Below are positions 3,755-5,406 of a stretch of 5,406 nt of DNA, piece after piece (within the stretch, counting starts at the first letter, position 1; each line of letters starts with the position of its first letter). The notes below the pieces were generated by a model, which did no database searches, had not been told where the DNA came from, and worked only from the letters and a program-made list of their open reading frames with translations. Position numbers and translations under genes: made by a program. The stretch covers positions 1 to 5,406 of the forward strand of contig WIAN01000022.1 in NCBI GenBank assembly GCA_015519985.1. Reading direction: 5' to 3'. The DNA is from Candidatus Woesearchaeota archaeon. Lineage in GTDB: Archaea; Nanobdellota; Nanobdellia; Woesearchaeales; WAPJ01.

Positions 3755-4969
3755 TTCTAAAAAGTCAATTCCAAAATTGTTTTTAATAGCATCTTTTAAA
3801 TTTTCATCATTCAAAGGCAATTTTGGTTTGTTACCTAAAATTTGAAGACTTCTAACTCCTGTAACAATAATCATAACTTTCAATTGTTTATCTAAATCTT
3901 TATTGATACTAGCTCCCCAAATGATTTTAGCATCTTCACTTAATTTAGAAGAAACTTCTTCTAAAACAAGTTTAGCTTCTGCCAAAGTCATATCAGGACC
4001 TCCCAATACATTAATCAAAGCACCAGAAGCACCTCTAATATCAGCATCAATCAAAGGATTGTTAATAGCTTTATCAATAGCTTCTCTAGCTCTATTTTCA
4101 CTTTTACTCTCTCCTAAACCTATAAGAGCAGTACCTCCATTACCCATAACTGCTTTAATATCAGCAAAATCCAGATTAATCAAACCTTCTCTAGTAATTA
4201 ATTCTGCAATACCTTTAACAGCATTAGTTAAAATTTCGTCTGCAAGTTTAAAAGCAGTATGTAAAGGCAAATCAGGAGCTAAATCTAAAAGTTTATCATT
4301 AGGAATAACAATTAAAGTATCAACAACAGCTTCTAACCTTTCTAAACCTTGAACTGCATTTTCAAACCTTTTTTTACCTTCCATAGTAAAAGGCATAGTA
4401 ACAATAGCAACTGTTAAAATACCTTTTTGTTTAGCAATTTCAGCAACAACAGGAGCACTGCCAGTTCCTGTACCTCCTCCTAAACCTGCAGTTACAAAAA
4501 CCATATCTGCACCTTCTAAAGCTTCATGAATCATTTTAGAAGATTCTTTAGCAGCTTCCTTACCAAGTTCAGGATTACTACCTGCACCCATACCTTTAGT
4601 TAAAGATTTACCTATCAAAATTTTTTTATCAGAAGTAGTATATAATAAGTCTTGAGCATCAGTATTTACAGCAATAGTTTCAACTCCTTTAACACCAACT
4701 TCAGCAATTCTATTAATAGTATTATTACCTCCACCACCACAACCAACAACTTTAATCCTAGCATTATTTTCAGCAAGCAAAGCTTTCAATTCAGAATCTA
4801 AATCGTCAAAAGAATTAGTATCAGCAGGACTGATAGAAATATTACTTTCTACAGAATTTTCTGCAGGAATATTAGATTCATAAACATTATTAGATTTGTC
4901 AATATTGTTATTAACATTATTTTCATTTTGATAATTATTTGACTTCATTTTTTCAATAAAATCTTCCAT
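3752..4969 (-). CDS. ftsZ: cell division GTPase FtsZ (archaeal type) with Asn-rich N-terminal extension
   Basis: FtsZ is a tubulin-like GTPase that polymerises into the cytokinetic ring. With the ATG at 4969 the protein has 405 residues. Visible motifs are [10 protein letters not shown] (74-83, nucleotide-binding loop), NTDAQ (102-106), the tubulin/FtsZ signature GGGTGTGS (164-171) and the T7 synergy loop [12 protein letters not shown] (264-275), with the catalytic-type Asp residues intact. The core ends near a GVRSLQILG segment, and the short tail lacks the bacterial C-terminal FtsA-binding peptide. Residues 10-52 are an Asn/Ser/Glu-rich, probably disordered extension. An ATG at 4996 would add nine hydrophobic residues, but GTGGGGG, a wobble Shine-Dalgarno match, lies about 8 nt before the inner ATG and nothing similar precedes the outer one. 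ftsZ upstream of secE-spt5 is a conserved archaeal arrangement; here a NADAR gene intervenes. Confidence 0.96.
   Translation of the reverse strand: MEDFIEKMKSNNYQNENNVNNNIDKSNNVYESNIPAENSVESNISISPADTNSFDDLDSELKALLAENNARIKVVGCGGGGNNTINRIAEVGVKGVETIAVNTDAQDLLYTTSDKKILIGKSLTKGMGAGSNPELGKEAAKESSKMIHEALEGADMVFVTAGLGGGTGTGSAPVVAEIAKQKGILTVAIVTMPFTMEGKKRFENAVQGLERLEAVVDTLIVIPNDKLLDLAPDLPLHTAFKLADEILTNAVKGIAELITREGLINLDFADIKAVMGNGGTALIGLGESKSENRAREAIDKAINNPLIDADIRGASGALINVLGGPDMTLAEAKLVLEEVSSKLSEDAKIIWGASINKDLDKQLKVMIIVTGVRSLQILGNKPKLPLNDENLKDAIKNNFGIDFLE
3753..3765. repeat. 13-bp direct repeat, ftsZ 3'-end copy
   Basis: Second copy of TATTCTAAAAAGT. On the minus strand it covers the codons for the C-terminal DFLE and the first bases of the stop of ftsZ; its partner is at 3715-3727. 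Confidence 0.45.
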
Positions 4970-4977
4970 AACAAAAA

Positions 4978-4984
4978 CCCCCAC
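4978..4984 (-). promoter_or_regulatory. probable Shine-Dalgarno sequence choosing the inner ftsZ start
   Basis: GTGGGGG on the minus strand, 8 nt upstream of the ATG at 4969, can pair with CCUCC through one G-U wobble. It is the only G-rich spot in the upstream region and lies inside the reading frame opened by the ATG at 4996, favouring the inner start. Confidence 0.5.
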
Positions 4985-5059
4985 AAAGATAAACATAAAA
5001 ATTATTTTATATTATTTTCTACTTAAAAATTAAAACTACAAATAAAAGATATATTATTA

Positions 5060-5070
5060 ATTTATAAATA
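5060..5070 (-). promoter_or_regulatory. candidate TATA box of ftsZ
   Basis: The minus strand reads TATTTATAAAT, the best match upstream of ftsZ to the TTTATAAA boxes of the secE and stomatin promoters. It would start transcription near 5039, with a leader of about 70 nt. A second candidate, ATAATATAAAAT at 5004-5015, would start near 4984, just before the G-rich ribosome binding site. The two cannot be separated by inspection. Confidence 0.4.
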
Positions 5071-5098
5071 TTACCAAAATAAAGAATATAAATAAAAA

Positions 5099-5406
5099 TC
5101 AAACATTATCAGAGTTGTCTTTCAAAATTAATCTTCTTAATTCATTATAAACGTTTTCAGGAGTTCTAATAGATTTTAAAACTAACTCATAACCTTTAGT
5201 ACTACTACCAGGAGTCTCCAAAAAAATAGAACCCAAATCAAAAAACCTCTCAAAAAAACCCTTACGCAAAGACAAATTAACAACCCTAGAATAAGGCAAA
5301 ACCTTCTTAGAAACAGAAAAAAAACCAAAAAAATACTCAACCCTATCAGAAAAAAACCTATACTCAGTATGCTTCAAAGAAATATATGCAACTAAAACAA
5401 CAAGAA
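5099..5406 (-). CDS. bacterial PH-like (DUF304/bPH2) membrane protein, C-terminal part; N-terminus beyond the right edge
   Basis: The frame is open from the window edge to TGA at 5099, giving 101 complete codons. A TTG at 5377 is not a credible start, because the frame continues upstream with hydrophobic residues (LVVLVAYISL) that look like the end of a membrane helix. The following pattern, KHTEYRFFSDRVEYFFGFFS then VLPYSRVVNLSLRKGFFERF, DLGSIFLETPG and IRTPENVYNELRRLI, follows the bPH2 fold: beta strands, the S/PYSRV step, the ER-F-LG turn and the C-terminal helix. Proteins of this kind (YdbS/YdbT-like) have membrane helices followed by PH-like domains; their molecular role is poorly known. 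It lies 130 bp upstream of the ftsZ start on the same strand. Phe is unusually frequent. I am fairly sure of the family, not of any function. Confidence 0.7.
   Translation of the reverse strand, partial: LVVLVAYISLKHTEYRFFSDRVEYFFGFFSVSKKVLPYSRVVNLSLRKGFFERFFDLGSIFLETPGSSTKGYELVLKSIRTPENVYNELRRLILKDNSDNV

Noticed and set aside
3903..4352. Plus-strand open frame inside ftsZ
   Set aside because: Antisense to conserved FtsZ sequence; the long frame reflects the codon bias of the real gene.
4970..4996. Longer FtsZ beginning at the ATG at 4996
   Set aside because: No Shine-Dalgarno precedes it, it would swallow the only G-rich ribosome binding site, and the added residues (MFIFVGVFV) are not part of archaeal FtsZ.
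5099..5377. Complete 92-residue protein starting at the TTG at 5377
   Set aside because: The frame continues upstream with membrane-helix-like residues to the window edge and no ribosome binding site precedes the TTG, so the gene is treated as partial.

Overview
The window is an extremely AT-rich stretch (about a quarter G+C) in which every recognisable gene lies on the minus strand, so transcription runs from position 5406 towards position 1. The proteins point to an archaeon: an archaeal-type FtsZ, a 63-residue SecE/Sec61-gamma, a single-KOW Spt5 (archaeal NusG) and a slipin-type stomatin. Upstream regions carry TATA-like boxes with A-rich BRE-like flanks, and several genes have GAGGTG or GTGAT Shine-Dalgarno sequences matching the 16S tail. 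The base composition, short intergenic spacing and Asn/Lys/Ile-rich proteins would fit a small-genome lineage such as the DPANN archaea (Woesearchaeota, Pacearchaeota or relatives). That placement is an inference and was not tested.

Layout in transcription order: (1) the C-terminal part of a membrane-anchored bacterial-PH-like (DUF304/bPH2) protein, cut by the window edge; (2) ftsZ, with an unusual Asn-rich N-terminal extension; (3) a NADAR/YbiA-family gene with what looks like its own leaderless promoter; (4) secE and spt5, tightly joined, with the spt5 Shine-Dalgarno overlapping the secE stop codon, behind a strong TATA box and a leader containing a perfect 9-bp inverted repeat; (5) about 200 bp of near-homopolymeric intergenic DNA (T-rich on the transcribed strand), ending in a second strong TATA box; (6) a putative three-gene operon of stomatin, patatin-like phospholipase and a single-cysteine FAD/NAD(P) oxidoreductase of the CoA-disulfide-reductase/NADH-oxidase type. 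The last gene is cut by the left edge.

The ftsZ-secE-spt5 order is an ancestral archaeal neighbourhood normally followed by ribosomal protein genes (L11, L1, P0). Here a NADAR gene sits inside it and the ribosomal genes are absent downstream. The stomatin-patatin-oxidoreductase operon suggests a membrane-associated lipid or thiol/redox function. A patatin acyl hydrolase is intriguing in an archaeon, whose own core lipids should be ether-linked. I see no RNA genes, CRISPR arrays, insertion sequences or clear mobile-element boundaries. Most of the window is housekeeping; the best candidates for something new are the stomatin-patatin-oxidoreductase set and the NADAR insertion.
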